Part shown: positions 19,066 to 30,293 of the stretch, one piece after another
Layout: every line of letters begins with the position of its first letter
How positions within the stretch are numbered: the stretch's first letter is position 1
DNA from: Sphingomonas sp. SORGH_AS_0879
GTDB taxonomy: Bacteria; Pseudomonadota; Alphaproteobacteria; Sphingomonadales; Sphingomonadaceae
Reading direction: 5' to 3'
Length of the DNA: 64,000 nucleotides
Assembly (NCBI RefSeq): GCF_030819175.1
Contig: NZ_JAUTBJ010000002.1
Location: forward strand, 3,805,001 to 3,869,000
Program-made: the position numbers and the translations under genes
Notes under the pieces: model-generated
Told to the model about the DNA's origin: nothing
Database searches by the model: none
What the model saw: only the letters and a program-made list of their open reading frames with translations

Positions 19066-19314
19066 GGGTAGGGACTTAAGGGCGCGGGGGGCGGGATGCC
19101 AGTACGCGCTTGCCACGACCGCGACAAAGATGGGAAACATGGCCGGTCAGTGGAAGGGAAGGACGACGCAATTCCTGCGCATGGCCGTTCTGATCCGCTT
19201 GGCCCGTCGCTACGTCTTTCACCCCTCCGCGTCCTGCGCCGATAGCTGGATGATGCCGACGTCGTTTAGCGTTATGGCGCGTGAACGGATAGGGCGCCGC
19301 CGCGTTGATCGCCC

Positions 19315-19524
19315 ATGTCCCATTCCATCGCTCCACGCGGCCCCAACCATCAGTCCGCCACCCTGCGTGCCAAGATCGGGCGCAAGGTCGTCCTGCGGGC
19401 CAAGGTGCGGGTGACGTCGGGCGGACTGCTCGCGATCGGCGGGCTTGTGTCGTCCATCCTCTTGTCGACGGCGGTGCTGGTCGGGGTCGCCACCCGCCAC
19501 CGCGCGACGCCGGATACCGACTAG
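19315..19524 (+). CDS. Small single-span membrane protein
   Basis: A 69-residue protein with a basic N-terminal half (RAKIGRKVVLRAKVRV) followed by one hydrophobic helix (LLAIGGLVSSILLSTAVLVGVA) and a short polar tail. No family recognised. The 249-bp region before it shows no gene. Its stop overlaps the end of the convergent glycosylase gene by 4 nt. Confidence 0.55.
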   Translation: MSHSIAPRGPNHQSATLRAKIGRKVVLRAKVRVTSGGLLAIGGLVSSILLSTAVLVGVATRHRATPDTD

Positions 19525-20150
19525 ACCGGCGCGGCGTCCGCCCCCGCGCCGTAATGGTGCCAGGTGAAGATCGCCAGCGCGCTGCGGTGCGGGCGAAAGG
19601 CTTCGGCAAGGGCGCGCACCTGCTTTTCCGAAGGCCGCGCGTCATGGCCCAAAATGCGCCCCATCTCGATCTGCACCGCCAGGTCACCGGCGGGCCAGAT
19701 ATCGGTGCGCCCTTCCGCGAAGAGCAGATAGACCTCCGCCGACCAGCGGCCGATGCCCTTGACCGCCACCAGTTGCGCGATCGCCTCCTCGTCGTCCTCC
19801 GGCAGGTTCGACAGGTTCAGGCGACCGCTCGTCACCTCTTCGGCCAGGCTGCGCAGATAACCGGCCTTTTGCCGCGAGATGCCGGCACCGCGCAGTTCCT
19901 CGTCGGTGACGCCCTGCATCGTCGTCGGATCGGTCGCATCGCCCAGGAGTTCGTTCAGCCGCCGCCAATGCGCATCGGCGGAAGCGACCGAGACCTGCTG
20001 GCCCAATATGGTGCGCACGAGCGTCGCATAGCCCCGCGCCCGGATGCGCGGCGCGGGATAGCCGATCCGCGCGAGCGCCGCCGCGATGGCGGGCTCGGCG
20101 GCGGCCAGCGCGTCCATGCTTTGGCGAATCTGTTCGGCGCTCAGCCCCAT
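19521..20150 (-). CDS. DNA-3-methyladenine glycosylase II (AlkA family)
   Basis: A 209-residue base-excision repair glycosylase for alkylated purines. The helix-hairpin-helix VKGIGRWSAE is followed by the catalytic Asp in WPAGDLAVQ, the HhH-GPD arrangement. It lacks the N-terminal extension of E. coli AlkA, as in many short bacterial AlkA-like enzymes. It stands alone, divergent from the ferredoxin gene. Confidence 0.9.
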   Translation of the reverse strand: MGLSAEQIRQSMDALAAAEPAIAAALARIGYPAPRIRARGYATLVRTILGQQVSVASADAHWRRLNELLGDATDPTTMQGVTDEELRGAGISRQKAGYLRSLAEEVTSGRLNLSNLPEDDEEAIAQLVAVKGIGRWSAEVYLLFAEGRTDIWPAGDLAVQIEMGRILGHDARPSEKQVRALAEAFRPHRSALAIFTWHHYGAGADAAPV

Positions 20151-20207
20151 GATGCTTGATCCGTGCGTTGAGGATCGGCAGAGCCGCTACCGACAAGGAG
20201 AATGGAC

Positions 20208-20525
20208 ATGCCCAAGCTTATCGTCATGACCCGCGACGGGGAAGAACGCGAAATCGACGGCGAGGCCGGTCTGTCGGTGATGGAAGTCATCCGCGACGCA
20301 GGCGTAGACGAGTTGCTGGCGCTGTGCGGCGGATGCTGCTCCTGCGCGACATGCCATGTGCATGTCGATCCGGCATTCGCGGGCACGTTGCCCGCGATCG
20401 GACCGGACGAAGACGACCTGCTCGATTCGACCAGCGAGCGGGATGCGACCTCGCGCCTGTCGTGCCAGTTGCCCTTCGGTGCGGCACAGGACGGGATGCG
20501 CGTGCGGATCGCGGCAGAGGACTGA
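20208..20525 (+). CDS. 2Fe-2S ferredoxin (adrenodoxin type)
   Basis: A 105-residue electron carrier. Cysteines are arranged C-X5-C-X2-C ([10 protein letters not shown]) with a fourth in SRLSCQLP, the vertebrate/ISC-type plant-fold ferredoxin pattern. Such ferredoxins serve Fe-S assembly or cytochrome P450 systems. The ATG at 20,208 was chosen because AAGGAG lies 7 nt upstream; the ATG at 20,202 would leave only 1 nt. An intrinsic terminator follows at 20,551. Confidence 0.92.
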   Translation: MPKLIVMTRDGEEREIDGEAGLSVMEVIRDAGVDELLALCGGCCSCATCHVHVDPAFAGTLPAIGPDEDDLLDSTSERDATSRLSCQLPFGAAQDGMRVRIAAED

Positions 20526-20550
20526 TCGGGCATTTCGCGAGAACGCGGGG

Positions 20551-20578
20551 GGCGGGGCGATGGCCCCGCCTCTTTTTT
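20551..20578 (+). terminator. Intrinsic terminator after the ferredoxin gene
   Basis: GGCGGGGC pairs with GCCCCGCC around a GATG-type loop, followed by TCTTTTTTG. Confidence 0.85.
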
Positions 20579-20636
20579 GCGCCGGGGCCCGGACGGAACG
20601 GCGTAACTTGGGCTCGCAGCCTCCTCGGAGTTTTTG

Positions 20637-20960
20637 TTCGCGCGGAGGCGCGGAGATGTCCGGTATAGGGCCAGCGAAGGCCGCCCTCGCGACCGGGAGA
20701 CTTTGCGGCGGCCGACAGGGCTGGAGAGGCCTTGCGGCCGGATTCACAATCTCCGCGCCTCCGCGTCTCCGCGCGAACCACATGCCCATGGCCTTCGACT
20801 GCGCTCAGGCTGAACGGAGGCTGGGAGCGGATCTTCTGGAACCTACCCGCCCCGAATACCCCGCCAACACGACCGACAGCCGTTCACGCTGAGCGAAGTC
20901 GAAGCGCACGCCCGGCGCTTGCCCCAAACCCCTCTGCGCCCTCCGCGCCTCTGCGCGAAC
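20637..20960. repeat. Intergenic repeat cluster (families A and B)
   Basis: The gap 20,526-20,997 has no credible gene. Family A copies (core TTCGCGCGGAGGCGCGGAG) lie at 20,637-20,660, inverted at 20,751-20,778, and inverted again at 20,934-20,960. A family B pair (core TTCGACT...GCTCAGGCTGAACGG) lies at 20,790-20,817 and inverted at 20,880-20,904. Each pair can form a long hairpin. Confidence 0.8.
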
Positions 20961-20961
20961 G

Positions 20962-20991
20962 AAAAGGCGGCAGGACCACCCCCGCCGCCCT
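20962..20991 (-). terminator. Intrinsic terminator after rlmB
   Basis: Read on the minus strand, GGCGGC...GCCGCC forms a stem followed by TTTTCG. It begins 7 bp past the rlmB stop. Confidence 0.7.
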
Positions 20992-20997
20992 CACAAA

Positions 20998-21741
20998 TCA
21001 CCGCGCCGCCACCGCGTACAGCGCGATCGCCGCCGCGTTGGAGACGTTCAGGCTCTCCACCTTCGGGCTGATCGGCAGCTTGGCGAGTTCGTCGCAATGC
21101 GCCTCGGTATTCTGCCGCATCCCCTCGCCCTCCGCGCCCAGCACGATGCAGATGCGCTGCGTCCCCATCGCCTGCGCCAGCGTCTGATTGGCATGGCCGG
21201 TCAGGCCGATGCGCCAGAAGCCCGCTTCCGCGATCTCCTCCAGCGCGCGCGCCAGGTTCACCACGCGAATCCACGGCACCGTCTCCAGCGCGCCGCTGGC
21301 CGAGCGGGCGACCGTGCCCGATTCGGGCGGCGCGTGCCGGTCCTGGGTCACGATGCCCAACGCGTCGAACGCCGCCGCCGAACGCAGGATCGCACCGACA
21401 TTGTGCGGGTCGGTCACCTGGTCGAGCACCACCAGCGGCCGCTGGTCATCCTGCCCCTCGTGCAGCAGGTCGCCCAGCCACATATCCTCCAGCGGATCGA
21501 CTTCGGCCACCAATCCCTGATGCGGCGCATCGGCGGGGACCAGGCGCCCCAGATCGGCCGCATCGGCATAGGTGATCGGCACCACCGGCGGCAGGTCGAG
21601 CGCGGCCAGCGCCTCGCGCGTGCCCCAGATCTTTCGCACCGTGCGGTTGGGGTTGGCGAGCGCCGCCGTCACCGCATGCCGTCCCCAAAAGCGTGGGCGG
21701 TTGGAAGAAGCCTGGCTGGGGCGATGTCCTCGGCGTGCCAT
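20998..21741 (-). CDS. rlmB: 23S rRNA (guanosine-2'-O)-methyltransferase, RlmB-like
   Basis: A SpoU-family RNA 2'-O-methyltransferase of 247 residues that probably methylates G2251 of 23S rRNA. The three SpoU motifs are present: DPHNVGAILRSAAAFD, VLGAEGEGMR and LPISPKVESLNVSNAAAIALY. An N-terminal L30e-like substrate-binding domain spans ~residues 15-95. The start is directly at the M28 peptidase stop (1-nt overlap), so the genes are coupled. Confidence 0.9.
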   Translation of the reverse strand: MARRGHRPSQASSNRPRFWGRHAVTAALANPNRTVRKIWGTREALAALDLPPVVPITYADAADLGRLVPADAPHQGLVAEVDPLEDMWLGDLLHEGQDDQRPLVVLDQVTDPHNVGAILRSAAAFDALGIVTQDRHAPPESGTVARSASGALETVPWIRVVNLARALEEIAEAGFWRIGLTGHANQTLAQAMGTQRICIVLGAEGEGMRQNTEAHCDELAKLPISPKVESLNVSNAAAIALYAVAAR

Positions 21742-23351
21742 CAGTCGTCATTGTCCGTATAGTCGAAGGGCTTGGTCGTTGCCGGTTGGGTCGGAACCGG
21801 CGGACGTGGCAATGCCTTGTCCGCATTCGCCGCCGCGAGCAAGACCCCCGCGAGCACGACCGAGACCTGGCGCATGTCGTCGCCCTTCAAATGGTCGAAG
21901 GTATCGGCCGAACTGTGATGGATGCGGCTGCCATAATCCAGCGGGTCCTGGATGAACTGGAACCCCTGCACGCCGACCGCCTGCATGAAGACATGGTCGG
22001 TGCCGCCGGTGGTCCGCTGCACGACATTGCCCGCCCCCATCGCGGCATAGGGCGACAGCCATTCCTTGAGCATCGGCACCGCCGCCGGGTTGTTCTCGGC
22101 ATAGATTCCGCGCAGCTTGCCCGAGCCATTGTCGATGTTGAAGTACGCGGCAAGGTCGCCGTAACCGGGCTTGGGGCTAATCGGCCAGCGATTGGTCCAG
22201 CCATAATAGCGCTTCAGGCCCGACTGCGGCGCATCGCCCGGCCGCCCGCGCGTCGCCAGATGCTGCTCGACATAGGCCATGGAGCCGAGAATGCCCTGCT
22301 CCTCACCCGACCAGAGCGCGAAGCGGATGGTGCGTTTCGGCCGCTGGCCGGTGGCGGCGAGGATACGCGCGGCTTCCATCACCATCGCGCTGCCCGCCGC
22401 ATTGTCCGCCGCGCCGTCGCCCGCGACCCAGCTATCGAGATGCGCGCCCGCCATCACATAGCCGGCCTTGGGGTCCGTACCGGGAATCTCGGCGATGATG
22501 TTGTAGGCATTCTCGTCGCTGTCATCGTAGCGGACGTCGCTGAGCACCTCGATGGTCGGCGCGGGGCCAGCCTTGGCCAACCGGGCGAGGCGTCGATAAT
22601 CCTCGGCGGCCAGTTCGATGCCCGGCACGGCGGGCGTCTCGCCGCGCCCGAACAGATAGCCTTCACCGTGCAGCAGCTTGCCGTCGCGATAGCTCTGGGT
22701 GACATAGGCGACCGCGCCCTCGGCCTTCAGGAACGCGTCCAGCTTCTGCGAGAAGTCGAGCCGCTTCAACCGGCGGTCGGCGGTTTCGGGATCATGCTCG
22801 GGCTGGACGTACACGTCGAGCTTGGCGATGTCCTCGCCCGACAGGCGGCGGAAGGGCGCGGTGCCGGGTTCGTCGCCGGTGCCGGGCATCGACACCATCA
22901 CGATCCTGCCGCGCAACTGCCCCCGAAACTTGTCGAAATCGCGCTCCCGCTTCATCGGCGCGACGATCACGGGGGCGGTGACCGCGCCGTTGGTGGCGGG
23001 CGTCCAGGCGATGGGAATCGCGGTCAGTTGCAGCGGGCGGGGCGAGACCATCCGCACGCTCGCCCGCTCGATCGACCAGCCGCGTCCGAAAGGAAAACCC
23101 TCCTTATGAACGTTCTTCAGCCCCCATTGGCGGAACCGCTCGGCGGTCCAGCCCTCGGCGGCGCGCATCGCGGGGCTGTTGGTCATGCGCGGGCCGATCA
23201 CATCGGTCAGATGCTGCGCGGTCTGCATGACCTGACTGTGGTTCATGCCCTCGTCGATGATGCGATTGGCGGCGCTGCGGTCCTGCGCGGTGGCAGTGGC
23301 GACAGGCAGCAAGGCGATCGCCGCGACGGCGGCGAGCAAGGAAACGCGCAT
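21741..23351 (-). CDS. Secreted M28-family zinc metallopeptidase
   Basis: A 536-residue exported peptidase with signal peptide MRVSLLAAVAAIALLPVATATA. After a PA-like inserted region comes the catalytic M28 domain, with zinc-ligand motifs GAHLDSW, GDGAADNAAGSA, WSGEEQGILGS, FNIDNGSG and HHSSADTFD. Relatives are aminopeptidases or carboxypeptidases acting in the periplasm. Substrate unknown. It precedes and overlaps rlmB by 1 nt. Confidence 0.9.
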   Translation of the reverse strand: MRVSLLAAVAAIALLPVATATAQDRSAANRIIDEGMNHSQVMQTAQHLTDVIGPRMTNSPAMRAAEGWTAERFRQWGLKNVHKEGFPFGRGWSIERASVRMVSPRPLQLTAIPIAWTPATNGAVTAPVIVAPMKRERDFDKFRGQLRGRIVMVSMPGTGDEPGTAPFRRLSGEDIAKLDVYVQPEHDPETADRRLKRLDFSQKLDAFLKAEGAVAYVTQSYRDGKLLHGEGYLFGRGETPAVPGIELAAEDYRRLARLAKAGPAPTIEVLSDVRYDDSDENAYNIIAEIPGTDPKAGYVMAGAHLDSWVAGDGAADNAAGSAMVMEAARILAATGQRPKRTIRFALWSGEEQGILGSMAYVEQHLATRGRPGDAPQSGLKRYYGWTNRWPISPKPGYGDLAAYFNIDNGSGKLRGIYAENNPAAVPMLKEWLSPYAAMGAGNVVQRTTGGTDHVFMQAVGVQGFQFIQDPLDYGSRIHHSSADTFDHLKGDDMRQVSVVLAGVLLAAANADKALPRPPVPTQPATTKPFDYTDNDD

Positions 23352-23520
23352 AGGAAACGAAACCCCGGTTGGACTGATATTGGGTCAGAGGCTATGTCCC
23401 GATCCCGCGCGATGCAAGCAACCGGATCAAGCGGGGAGGCGCGAAAACCCGCAAAACGGCGTTGACAGCCGCGTTCAGCTTCGGCATTGGGCCCGCCTCG
23501 CTCCGGTGGAGCGACACCCC

Positions 23521-23606
23521 GGAAGGGTGGCCGAGTGGTTAAAGGCAGCAGACTGTAAATCTGCCCGCGTGAGCGTACACTGGTTCGAATCCAGTCCCTT
23601 CCACCA
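23521..23606 (+). tRNA. tRNA-Tyr (GTA)
   Basis: An 86-nt class II tRNA with long variable arm and encoded CCA. The acceptor stem is GGAAGGG/CCCTTCC. The anticodon loop CTGTAAA gives GTA. Confidence 0.97.
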
Positions 23607-23649
23607 TCCCCGCCCATCGGCTAGGGTCGATCACGGCGCTGGATATTGA

Positions 23650-23723
23650 GCGGGTATAGCACAATGGTAGTGCAGCAGCCTTCCAAGCTGAATACACGGG
23701 TTCGATTCCCGTTACCCGCTCCA
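23650..23723 (+). tRNA. tRNA-Gly (TCC)
   Basis: A 74-nt tRNA with encoded CCA. The acceptor stem is GCGGGTA/TACCCGC, and the anticodon loop CTTCCAA gives TCC. It lies 43 bp after tRNA-Tyr, probably in one transcript. Confidence 0.97.
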
Positions 23724-23839
23724 ACCACCTGACATCCCGCTCGTCCTTCCTGATCGACATTAGGCACCGGGTGCTTGACGCTTACGTCAGGTCACGCCAG
23801 TCCGCCCCGTTCCCACAAGATGAGAAAGAGTGAAGCGAC

Positions 23840-24148
23840 ATGGCATCGGTCAATTTCGACATTCCCCATGAACTGGGTCATGCCGAGGCGCGTCGCCGGA
23901 TCGAACAGGGACTGCCCAAGCTGGAATCCAAGATTCCCGGCGGTGGCCAGGTGATCTCCGAATGGGCCGCCGACGACCGGCTGATGCTGACCATCATCGC
24001 CATGGGCCAGACGGTGAAGGCGGACATGAACATCGCCGACCGCGCGATCTCCGGCACCGTCGCGATCCCGATGATGCTGTCGATGATGGCCGGACCCATC
24101 GGCGAATTCGTGAAGACCAGCGCGGAGAAGATGCTGGCGAAGGCCTGA
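23840..24148 (+). CDS. Polyhydroxyalkanoate-system family protein
   Basis: A 102-residue protein with the pattern of the PHA-granule-region family (pfam PHA_gran_rgn): DIPHELGHAEARRRIEQGLPKL near the N-terminus and an alternating beta-strand middle. The family is found near polyhydroxyalkanoate genes in some bacteria, but its biochemical role is undefined. No PHA genes are visible here, so the name reflects family membership only. Confidence 0.75.
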   Translation: MASVNFDIPHELGHAEARRRIEQGLPKLESKIPGGGQVISEWAADDRLMLTIIAMGQTVKADMNIADRAISGTVAIPMMLSMMAGPIGEFVKTSAEKMLAKA

Positions 24149-24328
24149 TCTTACGTCCCTCCCTGCCTGGATTCCTCCGCGAACTCATACATCACCCCCT
24201 CGGCGGGGGCCGGGGTGGTATATGCTTTTGGGCAACGGACCTTCTTTCGCAGAGGAACGATCGGGAGGAAAGCGATCCGGACACTTCCCCCTTGCCCCGA
24301 GCCGCCCGGCACGCCACCATTTCCGGCG

Positions 24329-24781
24329 ATGCCCACATTGCCCGCCGTCGCCACCATCGCCCAGACCATTCAACTGTCGCTGGCCCCCGTTTTCCTGCTC
24401 GCCGCGATCGGGCAGTTGCTGAACGTACTGGCGGGACGGCTGGCGCGGGTGATCGACCGGGCGCGCGGGCTGGAGATGATGATCCACAAGGTCGATGACA
24501 GCCCCGAGCGGATGCGCCACAAATGGGAACTGCGGCTGCTCGACCGGCGCATGTCGATCATCAACGCCGCCCTGTTCCTGGCGGTGTCGAGTGCGGTGAT
24601 GGCGTGCATCGTCATCGCAGTGCTGTTTATCGCCAATCTCGGCAAATTCCATATCGGCACCTGGATCGCGCTGGCCTTCGTCCTGTCGGTCACGCTGCTG
24701 ACGATGTGCCTGATCGCCTTCATGATCGAGGTCCGCATTTCGCTGCGCGCGATCCATGTTCGCAAGGAAATCCTGGATTGA
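24329..24781 (+). CDS. DUF2721 membrane protein
   Basis: A 150-residue protein with three hydrophobic segments (TIQLSLAPVFLLAAIGQLL; INAALFLAVSSAVMACIVIA; WIALAFVLSVTLLTMCLIAF) and the DUF2721 loop NVLAGRLARVIDRARGLE. Function of the family is unknown. The ATG at 24,329 was preferred over upstream frame starts that code for a non-membrane Pro-rich stretch. The stop TGA overlaps the next TTG start. Confidence 0.8.
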   Translation: MPTLPAVATIAQTIQLSLAPVFLLAAIGQLLNVLAGRLARVIDRARGLEMMIHKVDDSPERMRHKWELRLLDRRMSIINAALFLAVSSAVMACIVIAVLFIANLGKFHIGTWIALAFVLSVTLLTMCLIAFMIEVRISLRAIHVRKEILD

Positions 24782-25179
24782 GCCGCCACGCCATCGAACG
24801 GCGCGCGCTGCAACTGGTGGTCGCGATCGCCTGCCTCGTCCCCCTTTCCATCGGGGGGATCAGCGTGGTGCAGGGGCCTGTCTGGCTGGGCGGCGCGTCG
24901 GTGATCCCGACCGATCTGGACAGCCAGTTCCGCTATGTCTCCGGCATCTTCCTGGGACTGGGACTGGCGTTCGTCACCTGCATCCCCGCGATCGAGCGCA
25001 AGGACGCGCGGTTTCGGTGGCTCGGGCTGCTGGTCGTCGCGGGCGGCCTGGCGCGCGCCCTGTCCTGGGCGACGGTTGGAGCGCCGTCGACGGGACATCG
25101 ACTGGGGCTGGCGATGGAACTGGGCGTCGTTCCGCTTCTTATGCTGTGGCAGGCCCGTGTCGCGCGTGGCCGTCGCTGA
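24778..25179 (+). CDS. DUF4345-like membrane protein
   Basis: A 133-residue protein with four predicted helices (LQLVVAIACLVPLSIG; YVSGIFLGLGLAFVTCI; LGLLVVAGGLARALSW; LGLAMELGVVPLLMLW), matching the DUF4345 layout. The start is TTG at 24,778, overlapping the DUF2721 stop (TTGA) with GGAAATCC upstream, implying translational coupling. Function unknown. Confidence 0.75.
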   Translation: MSRHAIERRALQLVVAIACLVPLSIGGISVVQGPVWLGGASVIPTDLDSQFRYVSGIFLGLGLAFVTCIPAIERKDARFRWLGLLVVAGGLARALSWATVGAPSTGHRLGLAMELGVVPLLMLWQARVARGRR

Positions 25180-25239
25180 TCCCAGGAGCATTTCCATGCG
25201 CTTTGCCGAGCCTATCCTCCCCGCTCCCGGCGGGACGGC

Positions 25240-26409
25240 ATGAGGATCGTCCGCCGGATCGCCAAGGGACTGGCGCTGATCCTCATCCTGATCGGCCTGG
25301 CGGCGACGATCGTGCCGCATTATCTCGACCGCCTTTATTATGAGGGGCCGGAGAGCGGCCATTATGATGGCGAGCGCTTCTTCAACCCCGATGGCGATGC
25401 GGACACGTTGCGGATGCCGACGCGGGGCGGACGGGGCGGGTTTCTCTGGCGGCAACTGACCGGCGATGACGGACGCCCCGCTTGGCCGGAGACGGTGGCG
25501 GTCCGCGCCTCCAGGCCCGAACCCCGTGTCGAGGGACAGCGCATGGTCGCGACCTGGATCGGCCATGCGACCGTGCTGGTCCAGACCCAGGGCCTCAACA
25601 TCCTGACCGACCCCATCTATGCCGAGCGTGCCGGGCCCTTCGGCTTCGGCCCGAAGCGTGTGGCGAAGCCGGGCGTGGCGTTCGACGACCTGCCGAAAAT
25701 CGATCTCGTCGTCATCAGCCACAATCATTACGACCATCTGGATCAGGCGGCTCTCAAAAGGCTGTGGCAACGCGACCGGCCGCTGGTGGTCACCAGCCTG
25801 GGCAATGACAGCGTGATCGGCCAGGTCGGCGTGCCCGCCACCGCGCTCGACTGGGGGCGGGAAAGGGTCATCAAGCCGGGTGTCTCGGTGGTGGTGACGC
25901 GCAACCATCATTGGGGCAGCCGCTGGTTCGCCGACCGCAACCGCGCGCTCTGGTCGAGTTTCGTCGTCAAGCTGCCGGGCGGGAACATCTTCTTTGCCGG
26001 CGATACCGGCATGGGCGACGGACGCTGGCCCGAGGAAGCCGCGAAGCTGGGCCCCGTGCGCCTGGCCCTGCTCCCCATCGGCGCGTTCCGCTTCGTGCCC
26101 GGCCAGATGGCATCGGGGAGCCATATCGGCCCGCCGCAGGCGGTGCAGATTTTCGAGCGACTGGGCGCTTCGACGGCGATCCCGATCCATTGGGGCACCT
26201 TCCGCCTGTCCTACGAGGCCTATGATACGCCGCCGAAACTGCTCGATGCGGCGATGCGCTGTTCGGGCGAGCGGGGGCACTTTGCGGCGGTCCGGATGGG
26301 CGAGCCGGTGGAGGTCGGGCCTTTCCGGGCCGGGAGCACGGCGGGGCGGACGAGCGATGCGGCGATGCAAGCGTGTCTCCACACGGCGCAGGTTCGGGCG
26401 TTGCGATAG
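25240..26409 (+). CDS. Membrane-anchored MBL-fold hydrolase (NAPE-PLD/RomA-like)
   Basis: A 389-residue metallo-beta-lactamase-fold protein with an N-terminal membrane anchor (IAKGLALILILIGLAATIV). The metal motif is HNHYDHLD (HxHxDH), followed by RNHHWGSR, FAGDTG and PIHWGTF with further ligands. This arrangement is typical of the NAPE-PLD/UlaG-like group, which hydrolyses phosphodiester bonds. The substrate here is unknown. A phospholipid-remodelling role is possible given the membrane anchor. Confidence 0.85.
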   Translation: MRIVRRIAKGLALILILIGLAATIVPHYLDRLYYEGPESGHYDGERFFNPDGDADTLRMPTRGGRGGFLWRQLTGDDGRPAWPETVAVRASRPEPRVEGQRMVATWIGHATVLVQTQGLNILTDPIYAERAGPFGFGPKRVAKPGVAFDDLPKIDLVVISHNHYDHLDQAALKRLWQRDRPLVVTSLGNDSVIGQVGVPATALDWGRERVIKPGVSVVVTRNHHWGSRWFADRNRALWSSFVVKLPGGNIFFAGDTGMGDGRWPEEAAKLGPVRLALLPIGAFRFVPGQMASGSHIGPPQAVQIFERLGASTAIPIHWGTFRLSYEAYDTPPKLLDAAMRCSGERGHFAAVRMGEPVEVGPFRAGSTAGRTSDAAMQACLHTAQVRALR

Positions 26410-26425
26410 GCGGAGGGATACCCTT

Positions 26426-26509
26426 GGCCTTCGACTTCGCTCAGGCTGAACGGGATTTTGTGTCCGGCCCCGATCCCAACCTCCGTTCAGGCTGAGCGAA
26501 GTCAAAGCC
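26426..26509. repeat. Family B inverted pair before uvrB
   Basis: Two family B arms, 26,426-26,454 and inverted 26,483-26,509, end 57 bp before the uvrB ATG. The upstream gene ends at 26,409, so the uvrB promoter must lie in or next to the hairpin. Confidence 0.8.
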
Positions 26510-26566
26510 CACGCCTCAACACCGGAACCACTGGAACAAAAGCGCAACCGGGACCATATTCCCCTT

Positions 26567-28759
<2,193 letters not shown>

Positions 28760-28788
28760 TTTTCGGGGGTGGGGGTTGCTTGGCGTTT

Positions 28789-28919
28789 GCCCTCCCCCAT
28801 CCCCTCCCGCCTGCGGGAGGGGTGCGTTACCGGGTGATCGTCAGGGCATTACGTCCGGGAGATTCCAAACGCTGCACCGGGCACGCCCCTCCCGCAGGCG
28901 GGAGGGGATGGGGGAGGGC
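28789..28919. repeat. Inverted palindromic repeat after uvrB
   Basis: CCCCTCCCGCCTGCGGGAGGGG is itself a palindrome. It is extended by ccatcccct on one side and repeated in inverted orientation at 28,884-28,919. The whole can fold as two hairpins or one long one and sits between convergent uvrB and the PRC-barrel gene, so it may terminate both. Confidence 0.75.
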
Positions 28920-28946
28920 ATCGCCACAAGCACATCCCTCAAAAAA

Positions 28947-29318
28947 TCACCCCAAATCCAGATTCTCCGTCCCCACCCCATAATAGCCCGCCACCCGGTC
29001 GGCATAAGCCTGATCGAAGATCGGCGCGTTGTTGGCCCAACTCGGCCCGCCCTCCAGCAAGCGGCGGTCGACGGTGATGACATATTGATCGTTCACCGGA
29101 TCGAACTGCAACAGGCTGAACGGCACCGGATAGAAGCTCTTGCCCATGCCCAGAAAGCCGCCCAGCGCCAGCACCGCATGCGTCGCCCGGCCCGAACGCT
29201 TGTGGACCATGAAGGAATAGACGCTGCCGATCGTGTCGCCGTCGCGACTTTCCAGCTTCAACGTCCCCGCGACGTTGGATTGGACCAGGATCAGGGTCGG
29301 CGTGTCGTGATCGGCCAT
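28947..29318 (-). CDS. PRC-barrel domain protein
   Basis: A 123-residue protein. Residues ~15-85 form a PRC-barrel (LESRDGDTIGSVYSFMVHKRSGRATHAVLALGG region), a small beta-barrel used in RNA processing (RimM) and photosynthetic reaction centres. Stand-alone versions in alphaproteobacteria are uncharacterised. The ATG at 29,318 follows GGAGG at ideal distance. Cytosolic; role unknown. Confidence 0.85.
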   Translation of the reverse strand: MADHDTPTLILVQSNVAGTLKLESRDGDTIGSVYSFMVHKRSGRATHAVLALGGFLGMGKSFYPVPFSLLQFDPVNDQYVITVDRRLLEGGPSWANNAPIFDQAYADRVAGYYGVGTENLDLG

Positions 29319-29447
29319 TCTTAACCTCCGTTTATCGCCCTCAAAACCCGCCAGAGCGAGGCACGGTTCCGATGCCCGCCGCATCGGCACGGTCCGCCGC
29401 AGCACAGGGTTGAGCCCGAACGCCCCCTCGCCCATAGGCTGGACACG

Positions 29448-29978
29448 ATGCGTCGCCTGTCCCTTGCCCCCCTTGCCCCGACGATGGTCGCGGCTGCCGC
29501 CCTGTCGGGCTGTATCCCCGCCACCCCGCGCCCCGAGGCGCCGCCGCCGGTACGTCACACGCCCCAGCCCCTGCCGCCGACGCCGCGTCCGGTACTCGGC
29601 TCGGACTGGCGCGACTGGCCGTTGACGCCGGGCGACTGGCGGTATCAGCGGACCGCGCAAGGATCGGGCGCCGCGTTCGGCACGGAGGGCGTCACCCGCC
29701 TGTCGCTGACCTGCGATCCCCGCACCCGGCAGGTCCGGCTGAGCCGCCCCGCCTCGATCGCGGGAAGCGTCACCATCCGCACCTCCAGCACGACCAAGGT
29801 CCTCGCCGCCCAGGCGGTCGCCACGGGCGCGGAGATGGTGCTGACGGCCAACGACCCGTTGCTGGATGCCATGGCGTTCAGCCGGGGCCGGTTCACGATG
29901 GAGCAGCAGGGCCAGGTCCCGCTGGTCATCCCCGCCTATGCCGAGATCGGGCGGGTGATCGAGGATTGCCGGGGCTGA
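29448..29978 (+). CDS. Putative lipoprotein
   Basis: A 176-residue protein with a lipoprotein signal and lipobox (AALSGC), then a Pro-rich linker, and a domain containing WRYQRTAQGSGAAF. I do not recognise a named family. It is probably anchored in the outer membrane or periplasmic face. It is divergent from the PRC-barrel gene. Confidence 0.75.
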   Translation: MRRLSLAPLAPTMVAAAALSGCIPATPRPEAPPPVRHTPQPLPPTPRPVLGSDWRDWPLTPGDWRYQRTAQGSGAAFGTEGVTRLSLTCDPRTRQVRLSRPASIAGSVTIRTSSTTKVLAAQAVATGAEMVLTANDPLLDAMAFSRGRFTMEQQGQVPLVIPAYAEIGRVIEDCRG

Positions 29979-30121
29979 GGAGCCGATGTTCGGCGGCGCA
30001 AGATGGTCGGCCAAACATCGTTGCATTTCAAGTCTTGTTTATGCGCGTCCGACTACGCACATTGTAATGGCGTTCTTCAAAGGGGCGCGTTGGCTATCCA
30101 CTAGCGAAAGGAGGTGATCCG

Positions 30122-30178
30122 ATGTCTCATGGTTCAGCAATGGGGTCGGTTCAGTTCGTTCGGGGGACCGGCTTCTGA
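30122..30178 (+). CDS. 18-residue peptide MSHGSAMGSVQFVRGTGF
   Basis: The ATG follows a maximal Shine-Dalgarno (GGAGG ending 7 nt upstream). The peptide has no membrane segment. It could be a functional small protein or a ribosome-loading leader for the structured RNA. Confidence 0.5.
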   Translation: MSHGSAMGSVQFVRGTGF

Positions 30179-30293
30179 CATCGATGGGCGTGATTCGGGG
30201 GGTATCCTCCCCCAATCAACGGTCGCGCCTGATGTCATGAGGCCCACATGGTCTCCCGGGCTGGAGCTCTCCGGCCGCTGACCATGTTTAGGG

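Noticed and set aside
20732..21187. Short frames encoding [16 protein letters not shown] peptides, also seen at other gaps
   Set aside because: They are translations of family B repeats, not genes.
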